The notes: generated from the letters alone by a model not told the origin. DNA of 64,000 bases from Paragorgia papillata (GCA_035771165.1 JAWNZC010000469.1:1328001-1392000), one strand, 5' to 3'. Numbered from the stretch's first letter, positions 33,346 through 45,518 are shown. Translations and numbers: made by a program.

Positions 33346-33574
33346 GAGGCAAATGGAACGCCTGTCAAAATGCTATTTCTAAAAGCGTACAAACCAAATG
33401 ATTGACGTCACGTTTACTTTCCGGGCCGTGAATAAAAAGATTGGCATTATTATGACGTTGACAAAACTCGCACTGTAGGCCCCACCTTGACGAAAGGGGG
33501 GACACGTAGAGAACCGACGTGAAACCTGTGGTTAGTTTCCTATTGTCCACCTTATTATCCCTCAATGTACCTAC

Positions 33575-33795
33575 CTTTCGTACAGCAATGGAATCGCGAG
33601 GATTTGATGTGATCTCAATTTCTACTCTTTCCATGAGTCCCTCCAACTGTTCTCGTACATCGCGGGCTCGTTTCATAGATCTGTGTTGGATAAAGTTCTC
33701 ATAACACCATTGAGTGGAGTAATTCGTCTCTGCCCACTGTTCGTAAACATTGAGCAAGGTAAGATGGTCGCCTCCTGGTCGAAAGAAGTTCTTTC
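33575..33795 (-). CDS. DHX16: DHX16 exon (helicase-associated region), intact copy
   Basis: Reads [19 protein letters not shown], then CYENFIQHRSMKRARDVREQ and SIAVRK, the helicase-associated stretch that separates DHX16 from DHX8 and DHX15 (which have LTLLAVYNSW and LTLLNVYHAF). The donor AAAG|GTAGGT is intact. The 5' side runs straight into the 2-kb microsatellite, so an acceptor cannot be assigned. The downstream DHX16 exons present at 4.1-4.5 kb are missing from this module. Probably a non-functional fragment. Confidence 0.82.
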
Positions 33796-33799
33796 TTAC

Positions 33800-35872
33800 C
33801 ACAGTACTATTACAACCACCACCATACCACCACTATTACCACCACTATTACCATCACTATTCACCACTATTACCACCACTATTACAACCACCACCATACC
33901 ACCACTATTACCACCACTATTACCACCACTATTACCACCACTATTACAACCACCACCATACCACCACTATTACCACCATTATTACCACCACTATTACCAC
34001 CACCATACCACCAATATTACCACCACTATTACCACCACTATTGCCACCGCTATTACCACCACTATTACCACCACTATTACCACCACCATACCACCACTAT
34101 TACCACCACTATTACCACCACTATTACAACCACCACTATTACCACCACCATACCACCACTATTACCACCACTATTACCAGCACTATTACCACCACTATTA
34201 CAACCACCACCATACCACCACTATTACCACCACCACCATACCACCACTATTACCACCACTATCACCACCACTATCACCACCACTATTACCACCACTATTA
34301 CCACCACTATTACCACCACTATTACCACCACTATTACCACTACTATTACCACTACTATTACCACCACTATTACCACCACTATTACCACCACTATTACCAC
34401 TACTATTACCACCACCACCATACCACCACTATTACCACCACTATTACAACCACCACCATACCACCACTATTACCACCACTATTACAACCACCACCATACC
34501 ACCACTATTACCACCACCACCATACCACCACTATTACCACCACTATCACCACCACTATCACCACCACTATTACCACCACTATTACCACCACTATTGCCAC
34601 CACTATTACCACCACTATTACAACCACCACCATACCTCCACTATTACCACCACTATTGCCACCACTATTACCACCGCTATCACCACCACTATTACCACCA
34701 CCACGATAGCACCACTATTACCACCACTATTACAACCACCACCATACCACCACTATTACCACCACCATACCACCACTATTACCACCACTATCACCACCAC
34801 TATTACCACCACTATTACCACCACCATTACCACCACTATTACCACCACTATCACCACCACTATTACCACCACTATTACCACCACTATTACCACCACTATT
34901 ACCACCACTATTACAACCACCACCATACCACCACTATCACCACCACTATCACCACCACTATTACCACCACTATTACCACCACTATTACAACCACCACTAT
35001 TACCACCACCATACCACCACTATTACCACCACTATTACCACCACTATTACCACCACTATTACCACCACTATTACAACCACCACTATTACCACCACCATAC
35101 CACCACTATTACCACCACTATTACCACCACTATTACAACCACCACCATACCACCACTATTACCACCACTATCACCACCACTATTACCACCACTATTACCA
35201 CCACTATTACCACTACTATTACCACTACTATTACCACCACTATTACCACTACTATTACCACCACTATTACCACTACTATTACCACCACCACCATACCACC
35301 ACTATTACCACCACTATTACAACCACCACCATACAACCACTATTACAACCACCACCATACCACCACTATTACCACCACCACCATACCACCACTATTACCA
35401 CCACTATTACCACCACTATCACCACCACTATTACCACCACTATTACCACCACTATTACCACCACTATTGCCACCACTATTACCACCACTATTACAACCAC
35501 CACCATACCTCCACTATTACCACCACTATTGCCACCACTATTACCACCACTATCACCACCACTATTACCACCACCACGATACCACCACTATTACCACCAC
35601 TATTACAACCACCACCATACCACCACTATTACCACCACCACCATACCACCACTATTACCACCACTATCACCACCACTATTACCACCACTATTACCACCAC
35701 CATTACCACCACTATTACCACCACTATCACCACCACTATTACCACCACTATTACCACCACTATTACCACCACTATTACAACCACCACCATACCACCACTA
35801 TCACCACCACTATTACCACCACTATTACCACCACTATTACCACCACTATTACCACCACTATTACCATCATCG
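33800..35872. repeat. 2.07-kb CCACCACTATTA satellite-like microsatellite
   Basis: Continuous 12-base and related units (ACCACCACTATT, with ACAACCACCACCATACC variants). Higher-order blocks are visible: the 34,400-34,900 pattern recurs near 35,280-35,780. The left module has only about five units at the same place. Long open frames across it are artefacts. Confidence 0.96.
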
Positions 35873-38452
35873 TCATTTATTGACATACTTTATTGGTATA
35901 CTGAATTTTGTAATGCTATTTAATCAAAAACTCTATTTAATATACAATTAAGAACTACCCTAAGCTAAAATTTAATTATTTACAAGAGTGACAATGCTTG
36001 CACAGTTCATGATTTAATAATCCTATAAGTAATTGTTGTTTTCTAATATTAATCATCACTAAGGAATATTGACAATAATCATGTGAGTAAATGTTTTTCA
36101 AATTACTATATAGCTAATCATATTAAAAATTATCATTCTGTATTCCTGAACTTCTACATTTTCAAATCTTCTCTTTACACTGCTAAATAACTAAGTATGT
36201 TTAACCAGTTTAAGTAGTAACAGTTGATATTTTACTTTAAAGATTAATTAACTAACACAACAAAACCTACCTAACTTCTGAAGTTGAAAGAAACATAAAC
36301 GTGTTTAAAAATAAGCCGTTAAAATATTGCTTTTCAACCTCGTAAAAACATATAACAAACTGCGAGAAATGCCTCTTAACAGACTCCAGTTAAAATCAAA
36401 TAATTTTCCAAAAGGCTTCTGGAGGAATCGCGTTTTCCGTTCGCGATATTTTTCAATTGGTGCTCTCCTTTTGAAATTTCTAGATCCGCTCCTAAGAGCT
36501 TTAGTTTGTGATGTTTTCTGTGTGCTGTTGCACTTGTTTTAAATTTTTGTTGAACTTTCTTTTTGTTTTTGTTTTTGTTTTTCTTTACTCTGTAAGAGTT
36601 AGAACTGGGATTATATAGAGTAAGGGTTATAAGACAACGTTTTAGGGTTGGTTGGGATAGGATTTTGTTCAACGACATGACCTAGGTTCTTTATAAGCGT
36701 AAACAATTGAGTGCTGCGTACGTAGTGTTTTGGATAATAGTAAAGTGAAAAGGTAGCAAACTGCCGAGATTTCAGAAACGAAATACTGACGTTTCAAGCG
36801 CAGCCCTGCATCAGAGTTTACTTAAGAAAACTGATAAAGGGTACCACTCGAACTGACATCAGTTATTCGTTACTGTCATAAAAGGCGAGTCAGTTTCTGC
36901 CATGACTGGAAAAGAGGCTTTATAGGTTCTGCTTAGTCTGCTTCGCAGAGATCTCTTCGGCTCCAACACAAGGAATAGCAAGTTTAGAATATAGAGGGCC
37001 TTATAGGCAATGTAGAAAACTAGAAATACAAATCGAAAATGTTTAAAAGGTTGGTGTACTGCTGACTTGAGATACTCATTAAGGAGGACTAACGTTTTTA
37101 GCGTAGGTCCTTCGACTAAAAGAAATTCGTACTGAAATAAACGTATATACAATATTCTTTTAAATTTCACTACACTATTTCTTTCTCTCCATCCCCCCTC
37201 TCCCTCTCTCTCTGATGAAGGATCTTCGCTCAAAACGGTTAGATCTGCTTCGTGAGTATATTTCAGCTGTATTCCAACTTTTTAAAAGAATCCCCCGACT
37301 GTTTGAACAAGTAGACATGAAAATGTTGGCAATGTCGTCTATCTTGAAAATGCGTTGAATTTTATCATTTTACCATCTTGAATGATGACGTGAAATGGCT
37401 GGAAGCGAAGAGCAGCATGACTACTAGACGTGATTGTTGAAAAAGATTATATTTCGATGGCTTCAGACTGACTTTTTCTCATAATAAGAAACATAATGAC
37501 CTTTTGATTTAAAACTGATCTAAGATTAGAGAATTAGGATTAGAGGGTTAATAGGATTAGTATTGTCACAATGTCACTGTGAGGTCAATAAACCAATTTC
37601 TTGCCTGGTTGTTTTCGTGTTTTATTCAACTCTTTTTCGTCGGTGGATATTCCCAGTGAGGAGTAAAATCGTCTGGCGTTAGCGCAGAGTAAAATACGTA
37701 AGACTTGAGAGTCGAATGCCGCTTAGAAATGGTTAAGAGAAAGGTGTGAAAGTTAACTTTCTTCCTCTAAAACGTTTTCCAGTGTAGATTTGTGCTTCCT
37801 TCTAGTTCCTTGCATAGCTCTAGTGTCAGTGCTGATAATTGAAAAGTTGTTTTTTTAACATTTGCAGCGTGTCTGTATCTGCCATCCGGAGAAAAATTAG
37901 ATTTACCGTAAAAAGTGCAAACTTAATCCAAATTAGAATTTCAGAATTTACTAGAACAAATATTTCTTCGCTCCTGAGAACTTTGAACTAATACTTTTCA
38001 ATACTAAAGAGTAACACCAGGGCTGAGGAAAGAACTAAAGAATAAAACACAAATCTACACCGCAAAATGTTTTAGAAAGGAAAGATGTAATTTTTTATAG
38101 CTTTTCCAGACTTTTCCGATGTTCGAGACTTCTAGTTTTAGATAATTTTTAAAAAACAAAAACATTAGAACAATCAGATCTAGCAGCCATTGACAGTCAT
38201 GCTACTATTTAGTTTGACGTCATTTGACGTCATTATTCAAGATGGCGCCACTCGTGGTGAAATTAGCTTATACTCGCACATAATCTTTTTGAAAAGTAAA
38301 TTATTTTTAAATTTCTTACAAGGCATTTTCAAAATAGACGAAGACGTTGACAACATTTTGATGCCAACTTGTTCAAATAGTCGGAGATGCCTTTCGTCAT
38401 TTTCGATTGGATTTTGATATGAGCGTGCGTAATGTGTTATCAGCGGTATTAC
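35873..38452 (-). repeat. 3' flank block of TRIM-TLDc gene, copy 3
   Basis: Shortest of the five blocks: the hairpin has lost an arm (36,885) and the poly-C tract is reduced to CCCCCC. Confidence 0.8.
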
Positions 38453-41400
38453 TCAGTAAAATACTTCTATTTCATGTGGAGTAAAGTTGTAACTTCCAGC
38501 CAGAAGAGATTTGGTTTGTGCAGAGCCAGGTTGGTATCCTGGGGGTAATTGATATGAGTCGCCAAGGTTGGAGTATGATACTTGATTCTGATTGGAGTTA
38601 TCACTGATATGGAAATCAAAACCTCCACCAAAGGTTGGTCCGCAGTTAGGATAGCTGTAGATTGCACATTGCTTGTCGTGAACGTCGCATTTGAATGCAG
38701 GTATGTCGTCTTTATTTTTTAACGAAAACAAAAACGAGGAGTTGGACTCTTTATAAACTTGACCTGAAATAAAATGTAAAACATTTACTCCACGTGTTCA
38801 TGATATTTTCCTTTACTTCATCAATGACGTTAAAAAACATTTTAAACCAAAACAAAGAGAATTTTTAAAACAGTTCTGTCATTGAATTCTCTTGAATGTA
38901 CAGTTTTAGCAGAACATTATAATTTTCTACATGTTTGATATAAAATACAGAAATATAGAAAAAAAATTCAACTTCTAAAAACTAAAGTAAGCTTTCATTT
39001 GTTTAAAGTGTATATTTACTACTAAATATACTAATATGCTGTAATTACAATTAAATATACTATTATAATAATTTCTTTCACTTCTCTAAATTATTTTATT
39101 GTTATAGTCAAAATGGAAATACCTTCCCACTTCTTCTTCTGTAGTTTGTTGTGTATTACTGTATTTCTGTAGCCACTACCAAAGCATGAGAAATATTTTT
39201 GTTGAAAACTGTACATATACTGTAAATAGTATAATTTAGCTTTAAATGGTATTTATTGATAATACAATGGATATTTATCCCAAATTGATACCAAGAGACG
39301 AATATACATCAAGAATTGGTGACTTTTATCACTAGGCTTTCCTCATGCTTCAGTAGCAGCTACAGAAATACAGTAATACACAACCAACTATAGAAATGGA
39401 AGGTGTTTTCATTTTGACTGCAAATCTAAATTTTTTTTTAAATTATCATGTGTGGTCATGATTCAAACTTGAATACTAAACTATCAGGAAGTCGCTGCAT
39501 TTTTCATTTTTACAAAAATATCAATATTTTGGCCTATAATAGAAAATACTTTTTATGACTTTTTAAATCTTGTGCTGCAACCTATGCTGTTAACCCATTG
39601 CTACCTTGGATGTCTGAGGGTTCTCCTTTTGATGAGTAAAATCATCTGGTATTAGCCAGAGTGAAACAATAAAGGCATCATTTTGGCTTGCTCAGGTGTC
39701 CATTAGGTTTGATGTAAAAAGGGAATTGGATGTATTTTATCTGCCAACAGACTATAAACATATTTCATTTTTGAAAATGTAGAGTACATGACATCAAACT
39801 CTTCCACAAAGATAAGATCTCACTCCAGGATCAGGGTGGCATGGGTTACTTAAGCTGGCAGTCTTAGTGCTTGGGAGCAGCTGTGCAGACTATTGTAATT
39901 CCTGGGAAAATGATGATAAAGACTTTTTCACAATTACGTATGTTTTTTATAGCAGGCTTGGACCAGGCCTGGATTTACCAATTTTGGGCCTACAGGCTAA
40001 GTGTGACGACACATTTCCAGGGGGGTCCTGGGGCATGCCCCCCAGAATGTTTTTGAATTTTGGGTCTTTGAAACAGCATTTCCGCATTTTGAGGAGACTT
40101 TTGAGCAAAATATAAAGGTCTGAAATCCTATTTTTTAATAGTGGGCCGTCCAAATTGTGGGCCTACAGGCTATAGCCTAGTAAGCCTATCAGTAAATCCA
40201 GGCCTGGCTTGGACTGGCCTATCTGCCAATGGCACATGCACCCCCTTTTAGAATACCTCAACTGCACCCCGTGAACTATATTTGCTAAACCATAGTCAAT
40301 CGAGATATGGTCTGGAAACTCAGCTAAAGTCTTTGGTCTATCTTTTTATTCGCCTTTATGCATTTTTGTGCATGGTGCACGGTCACTGCTGAACACATTG
40401 TATTTTAGTATAATGAACAAATTGTCCAATAGCAACCTTTCAGTTCAATCACTCAAGTGTGCTATTTAAATATTAATAAACCTAAAACAAAGGATGTGCA
40501 CGGTGTAAGGTACGGTTCAACATAAAATCACAGCTCATTATAGGTGCTTTGAAGTTTGCTGAGTTTCCAGACCATATCTCGATTGACTATGGCTAAAATA
40601 GATATAAAATAATATGGCTGTCCATTGCACGTAGTTTGTTACTGAGTAATATTCTGCTTTCTTAAATTCATGTTGTGTGTGGTTGCAAGTGGTAGACAGG
40701 AGAGTTGCTGTTCTGTAAGATATATTTTATTCCAGCAAATGGTAAATCTGTTGGCCTGCACTTTTGTGTCGTTCTTATATGAAGTTTCTGTGAGTTCATA
40801 ATATGTGGGGGAACAATGGCAACAACAATCACTAATTTTGAAATCTTTCTATTTACAGAAATATTTTGAAATCTTTCTATTTTCTATTATTTCTGTAATG
40901 CACCTCAGTAGGCCAATGTCATTATTTACTAATTTATTTTTTAAACTGCACCCCTCTCCCTAATGGCAATGTCCCTGCATGATACGAAGCCAGTCCAACT
41001 CTGTTTTATAGTATTGTGTTGAAACATTTTTGAACAATTTTGAATTTAAGAACATACCTTCCCAGTTCTGGTCTGTATATCCACCAAAAATATAATCTCC
41101 GACTTTCACTAAAGTCACGGTAGGTCCCTTATTGTCACAACATTTGTGAAAATCTTTTCCACGCCATCCATCTCCACCAGCTCGATAGCAAAGACGCCAT
41201 TGAAACTGATCACCCAACCAATTTTCCATTTGTTTGCCATATTCAAAATGACCATTCAAAATAATTGAGGTATTACATAATTCACCATAAACTGCTGCAG
41301 GATGACATAGTAGATAAGAAAGAAAATTACATATGATTAACCCATTCCTGCCTAAGCTGACCAATTTCAGTGCTAAAGGGCGGTGCCCTGTTTAGTGGCG

Positions 41401-42846
41401 TCATAAACTCTTCATCATAAACGTCGCGTTAAAAAACGTCGCATAAAAAATGTCACTTTATACTATGGACTCTGCCACAATCTCCGAGGCGAAGCGTTAA
41501 TAAACAAAGCGTTAATAATTAGCCTTGCGTGCAGACTCTACTGTTTATATTCAATGATGTAGTTTGGACGCAGCTATATATACTAGGCTAGGAGCGCAGC
41601 TAACACCTAGAGAAATACCTCAGACCTTGTGAAGGTTTTATCTGGGGTTCAATCAACTACCACATCTACCATCTACCTTTAGTTAATTTTTCTTTCTTTT
41701 TAGTTTTATAATCTTACCAACTTTTCCCAGTTTATCCAAGAACGTCGTAACATCATTGTCGTTGATTGGGGTGCTTTGATATGCAATGTTGCCATCATGA
41801 ACAGGTTTCATATTCCGTGGTCGCTCTTGTTTCATTCTTTCTATATTCTCTTCAATCATCTTTTGCGACGAAAGGATTTCTTCATCGTTGCCTTTCTCAA
41901 GAAGGTTCTTGGCTAGATTGAAAGAACCTTTTACTTTATCCACGTGACGTTTCACTTCGGTTTCTTGTTCCACAAGTGGTTCGTGAGTTTCTTTGTATTT
42001 CTTGTCCACTTCCTTCATCATCAGTTTCGCTTTCTCTTCCAGCTTTTGGGTTAAGATTTTTAAAACTTCTTCTTTCTGCCGAGTGATGTCTTTCTTTGCT
42101 TTCTTTGCATTGTCTTCCAGAGACTGTTTGGCCTTTGATATCAACTCTAATGTGTCGTTGCCTTCCTTCAGACTTTCTTCTAAGATTGTGCAACGCGATG
42201 CTAATACTTCTCTTTGCTTCTCAGCCACTTCGTCAACCGAGAGACATGAATGATTTTGCTTGATGTGATTCAAGACCATACAATGAATACAGATCAGTTC
42301 TTTGCATGTCTCGCAATATAACTCAAGGGTCTTGTTGTCGTGTTTCTTGCAGTAAAGTTTTGCTCTGATCTTGGCTGCGTTCTCAGGTTGACTCGACTCG
42401 TTTATTGATAGCACAGTGTGTTTCTTGAGGGCTGACCAGCTTTCATGAACTTCAAAACATTTCTCGCACATGAATATCTCGCAAGTTGTACATCGACTAA
42501 CGGCTGGCTCTTGGCAACGAGAACATTTAGAAACCTTTGCTCGTCGTTGAATCGCCATGACGTCTAACATATTTGTGATAAAATGACTGCTCGCCATTCC
42601 TGCTACTTCATCTTTTGGTTTCAGATTAAAGTCTGAACGACATGTCGGACAGTTGAATACTTCAATCTCTTTACCAACTGCTTCCTCACGATGGCGTTTT
42701 ACAAACTTCTCCAAACAGATTTTGCAAAAAGAGTGTAAGCAAGGCATTAATGTTCGTGGTTCGTTCAAAGTTTCTAAGCAAATGGAACATGTCAGTAAGG
42801 ATTCTAGTTGATCAACTGGAACGGCGTCGGTTGAAGAAGTAGCCAT
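38453..42846 (-). CDS. TRIM-TLDc (RING-B-box-coiled-coil-TLDc) gene, full-length copy 3
   Basis: Exon 1 41,718-42,846, exon 2 41,058-41,294, exon 3 38,453-38,763; total 1,677 nt, about 558 aa. I start at ATG 42,846 (MATSSTD); the upstream reading begins without ATG. RING: C20, C23, C36, H38, C41, C44, C66, C69. B-box 1: C108-C143 region (C108, C111, C119, C122, C127, C130, H134, H143). B-box 2: C166, H169, C178, C181, C186, C189, H194, H199. Coiled coil about 205-340. TLDc from about 377 to the C-terminal EIEVFY. RING-type E3 ubiquitin ligase activity is expected from the family; TLDc would direct it to V-ATPase or oxidative-stress/innate-immune functions (inference). The exon 1 donor G|GTAAGA gives phase 1. 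The usual exon 2 acceptor is mutated (TCTAC), but CTGCAG 15 bases in restores the same phase. If intron 1 is retained, a 387-aa RBCC protein ends at 41,683. Confidence 0.82.
39953..41003. mobile_element. non-autonomous hAT-like element in TLDc intron of copy 3
   Basis: 1,051 bp, ends CAGGCTTGGACTGGC and inverted GCCAGTCCAACTCTG, flanked by an 8-bp duplication TTTTATAG (39,945-39,952; 41,004-41,011). The empty site is at 14,598 in copy 1. It contains an internal inverted pair (CATAGTCAATCGAGATATGG at about 40,291 and its complement near 40,575). No transposase. Confidence 0.9.
39964..40206. mobile_element. hAT-like MITE nested in a hAT end
   Basis: 243 bp, ends CAGGCCTGGATTTAC / GTAAATCCAGGCCTG, 8-bp duplication GCTTGGAC (39,956-39,963; 40,207-40,214). 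It landed 11 bases inside the end of the larger element. Confidence 0.92.
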
Positions 42847-43300
42847 TGTAGACAACGTTTTGTTCAAAAAGTGTAGTAGTTTCGTGTGTTGATACTCAGT
42901 TTATAGTTAAACTGCAATGCCGACGGAAAGCGAAAGTGTTGGAAGTCGTTGTCTCTGAATTCTCAGTAAATGGTAATACGATTCTTGGTAAACTATCAAA
43001 TATCCTGCTGTGATTGGTTTTCTATTTAGATATTCCTGTTTATATTTGCATCTTTTTAACTATACACTCAGCCTGGAGTACAATATATAGACTAGAGAAC
43101 ATCGCTTGCTTTTGCCAAGGAGCAAAACAGCCGAAACTGACGTGAATTCCTTGCATAACGAATTAAATCTCATTTATACATCATGGTGACACGTGAAAAG
43201 TATTTTTACTGTTGTGTTTACACTTTTGATCAATTCTAGCATTTTCAAAATTATGAATCTCTTGGAAAACCACGTGGTGAATATGTTGGGCTATTGTGAT
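42847..43300 (-). promoter_or_regulatory. upstream region of full-length TRIM-TLDc gene
   Basis: Non-coding. It holds the AATATCCTGCTGTGATTGGT segment shared by the upstream regions of the other copies, but beyond about 43,020 it differs from them. No clear TATA; AATATATAG at 43,082 is a weak candidate. Nothing else recognised. Confidence 0.3.
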
Positions 43301-43479
43301 GTCACGAGCATTTCCGAGCCAACGATTACAAATAGCTTTGCAAACTGTTGAAATGAGAAAGAGGCGCCGCCATACGACACAGTTCAGACCATGGATCCCA
43401 GCTAAGCCCTAGCCGTTGATTTTACGGAGGGAGGAAAACCGTAGCCTGCGAATACAGCCGCCTCACATCGACTAAAGTC

Positions 43480-43547
43480 TACTCACATGAGTCCCAAGCT
43501 CGAGAACGGGGCTGTTCCCAGACGGTCACCCATCCATCCAAGTACTA
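43480..43547 (-). repeat. 5S rRNA-derived repeat (3' half of control region)
   Basis: The minus strand reads TAGTACTTGGATGGATGGGTGACCG-like sequence, matching the 5S box C and following helix (GTACTTGGATGGGTGACCG, CTGGGAA). It is separated from its other half by MITE A. It is not a full 5S gene; the surrounding sequence suggests a 5S-derived SINE (SINE3-like). Confidence 0.6.
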
Positions 43548-43910
43548 GGGACCTTAAGATGCTAGGACGACGACGGCGGTTAAAAAGCAATTCAAATTTT
43601 AGTATTAAAAAGAAGTCACGGTTAACTGACTACTGTATCCAATACTTGAAGCTTGTTTTATAATTTTCAAAGTGTTAAAACGGTTGCAGTGTCTGTGTTA
43701 AGCAATCTCAGACAACAGTTCTCATCACCCCACCAGTCAACGTCGTCCTGAAGACGTGAAAATGCTCTGAGTGGCGTTGTACACAGAGCGAGGACGGTGT
43801 TCAGATTACTCTTGGGACTAGAAATTATTCATTATCTTTGTTTTGCAAGAAGAATGCTTTTGTTTGAAGGACGTCGTTCTCGAAGTTGCCGTCGTAGATC
43901 TTAAGGTCCC
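43548..43910. mobile_element. MITE family A, copy in 5S-like repeat
   Basis: 363 bp in the opposite orientation to the other copies, flanked by TA on both sides. Confidence 0.88.
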
Positions 43911-43990
43911 TATTAACCCCGTCCAACCGGGCTTAACTATTGGTGAGAGGCAGCGCCCTAACAGCACACGTCATCCGTGCTCCCTGTTTT
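43911..43990 (-). repeat. 5S rRNA-derived repeat (5' half)
   Basis: The minus strand reads AATAGTTAAGCCCGGTTGG, matching the 5S box A region (AGTTAAGC then CGGTTAGTA across the MITE). Confidence 0.5.
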
Positions 43991-44332
43991 CACTTTGCTC
44001 TGTAATACATAACCTGATGCAAACACTCGTGTAATAAGTTTGGTACAATTCGAACTTTCGAAGGTGCTTATGTAAATTGTTGAATTCGTTGTTGTCGTCA
44101 TCCTTTTCTAGTTCTAAAACATGACAAGCACACTGTGGAAGCATAACAAGAATTAGAATTATTTACATTGAATGCGTGTCTTTTACATTCCTTCGTTACA
44201 CCATGATTGGTCAGATTAACCTAAATATGTTTCCATATATGGTAACAGGAAGTTTGTTACATAGTCATAATAATACATAATAATATCCAGTCATAACTAA
44301 TCTTAAAGTTACATTCTTATATTAAACAACAA
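43991..44332. other. unassigned stretch
   Basis: AT-rich sequence with no gene or repeat that I recognise; possibly flank of the copia insertion. Confidence 0.4.
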
Positions 44333-44966
44333 TGTTTATACAGTTAAGAGCATTACTTAACACCCCCACTTGCTCGTATGTTATTGCTGCCGCAGCGAGC
44401 GAGCCTTAAGCGAGCGAGCAAGGCAGCAAACCTAAATAATGTAGTGGGTCTTTTTTCAAATCTTTCATTGGCGCATTGCATTGTGGTCTAATTGCTATAG
44501 ACCCAAAATGCAGTGCGAAAACAACTAACCAGAATACAACGCGCGAAGTGCATGCTTTCTTTTCGTTTGGACTGTCGAGCGAACAGGTTTTCAGGTATGT
44601 ATGCAGTATGCTAATTGCGAATTTCATGTAAAATTAGACAAATGTCTTTAATCATCTGCAAGATTAAACAAATGTCATTAGTCAATTGCAATTTTGTTTC
44701 ATTACAACAGACATTTGAACTGTCAAATGGCCAATACTGAGGAGCGGGTGCGTATGCATCTTTTCAATTAATATATAGCCTCTCCCAAAGACCTTTAGCC
44801 CAAACGCTACAAAGATATCCTAAAGACAAGCCGTGAAGTTTAGTCTACATAGTTCTCAATGAGTCAGTTAGTCATTTATTAAACAATTGTTTAATCTGAA
44901 TCTGATGTGCGAAGACGTGTATGTTTATTTTAAGAAGAAATTTTAGCTTTACATTTATATTCAACA
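44333..44966 (-). mobile_element. candidate 3' LTR of copia element
   Basis: Downstream of the RNase H stop on the minus strand, a 634-bp stretch starts TGTTGAATATAAATG, a common copia LTR start, and ends ATAAACA. It contains a TATATATTA box (plus-strand 44,770). The purine-rich tract before it is weak, and no second LTR exists to confirm the ends. A short GC-rich hairpin at 44,384-44,430 lies inside. Confidence 0.4.
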
Positions 44967-45125
44967 TTTTACATTTATTTATCTTTCTTGTGTTTAAAAA
45001 GCACACAGAAAGTCAGAAACACGCAACCACCAAGCCTTCTCAGTCCCACATGTAAAAAACCCCACAACTCTGCCACATTACCAAAGGCAGCATTCACATA
45101 CCATTTAGGTAACCTAGTATACTTA

Positions 45126-45518
45126 TTAACCTGAAATAAATTTTCTAAATTTTCCCAACTTGACTTTACTCACTGGCTTAGTGAATATATCTGCTACATT
45201 CTTATCAGTTACAATATATTTCAATTGTATACTACCTTTCTGTACCTCACTTCTAATAAAATGGTATTCTATATCTATATGTTTCGACCTCTTGTGGTAC
45301 ATAGGATTTTTAGCTAAGTTTATCGCACCTTGTTTGTCTACATTAACCAGTACGCTGCTGCCTTCATCAACTATCTTCATATCTATACATATCTGTCTCA
45401 AGAATTTTGCTTCCTGTGCTGCGTCCGTAATCGCTATGTACTCTGCCTCGCATGTCGACAACGCCACAGTTGACTGTTTTCGACTTCTCCGTGATACTAA
45501 AGGACCATTTTCTGACAA
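45126..45518 (-). pseudogene. copia RNase H, complete C-terminus
   Basis: 130 codons of copia-type RNase H with STCEAEYIAITDAAQEAK and the terminal DIFTKPVSKVKLGKF block, stop at 45,126. It degrades the RNA strand of the RNA-DNA hybrid during retrotransposition. The frame upstream is shifted near 45,600 relative to RT. Same sequence as 1-240, but complete. Confidence 0.9.

Noticed and set aside
32804..33401. Repetitive frames LFFLSLFT and KSERKNRV on opposite strands, also at 8,821-9,288
   Set aside because: A 24-base tandem unit keeps all its frames open; no start context and no conservation beyond the repeat.
33683..35923. Very long open frames (up to 746 codons) across the CCACCACTATTA tract
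   Set aside because: They are low-complexity translations of a 12-base repeat, open in several frames on both strands.
42847..42867. Upstream start for the TRIM-TLDc gene seven codons before MATSSTD
   Set aside because: The upstream codon is TTG, not ATG; the first ATG gives the usual short N-terminus before the RING.
44406..44627. 73-codon minus-strand frame
   Set aside because: Lies in the candidate LTR and non-coding repeat, with no domain and no recurrence.
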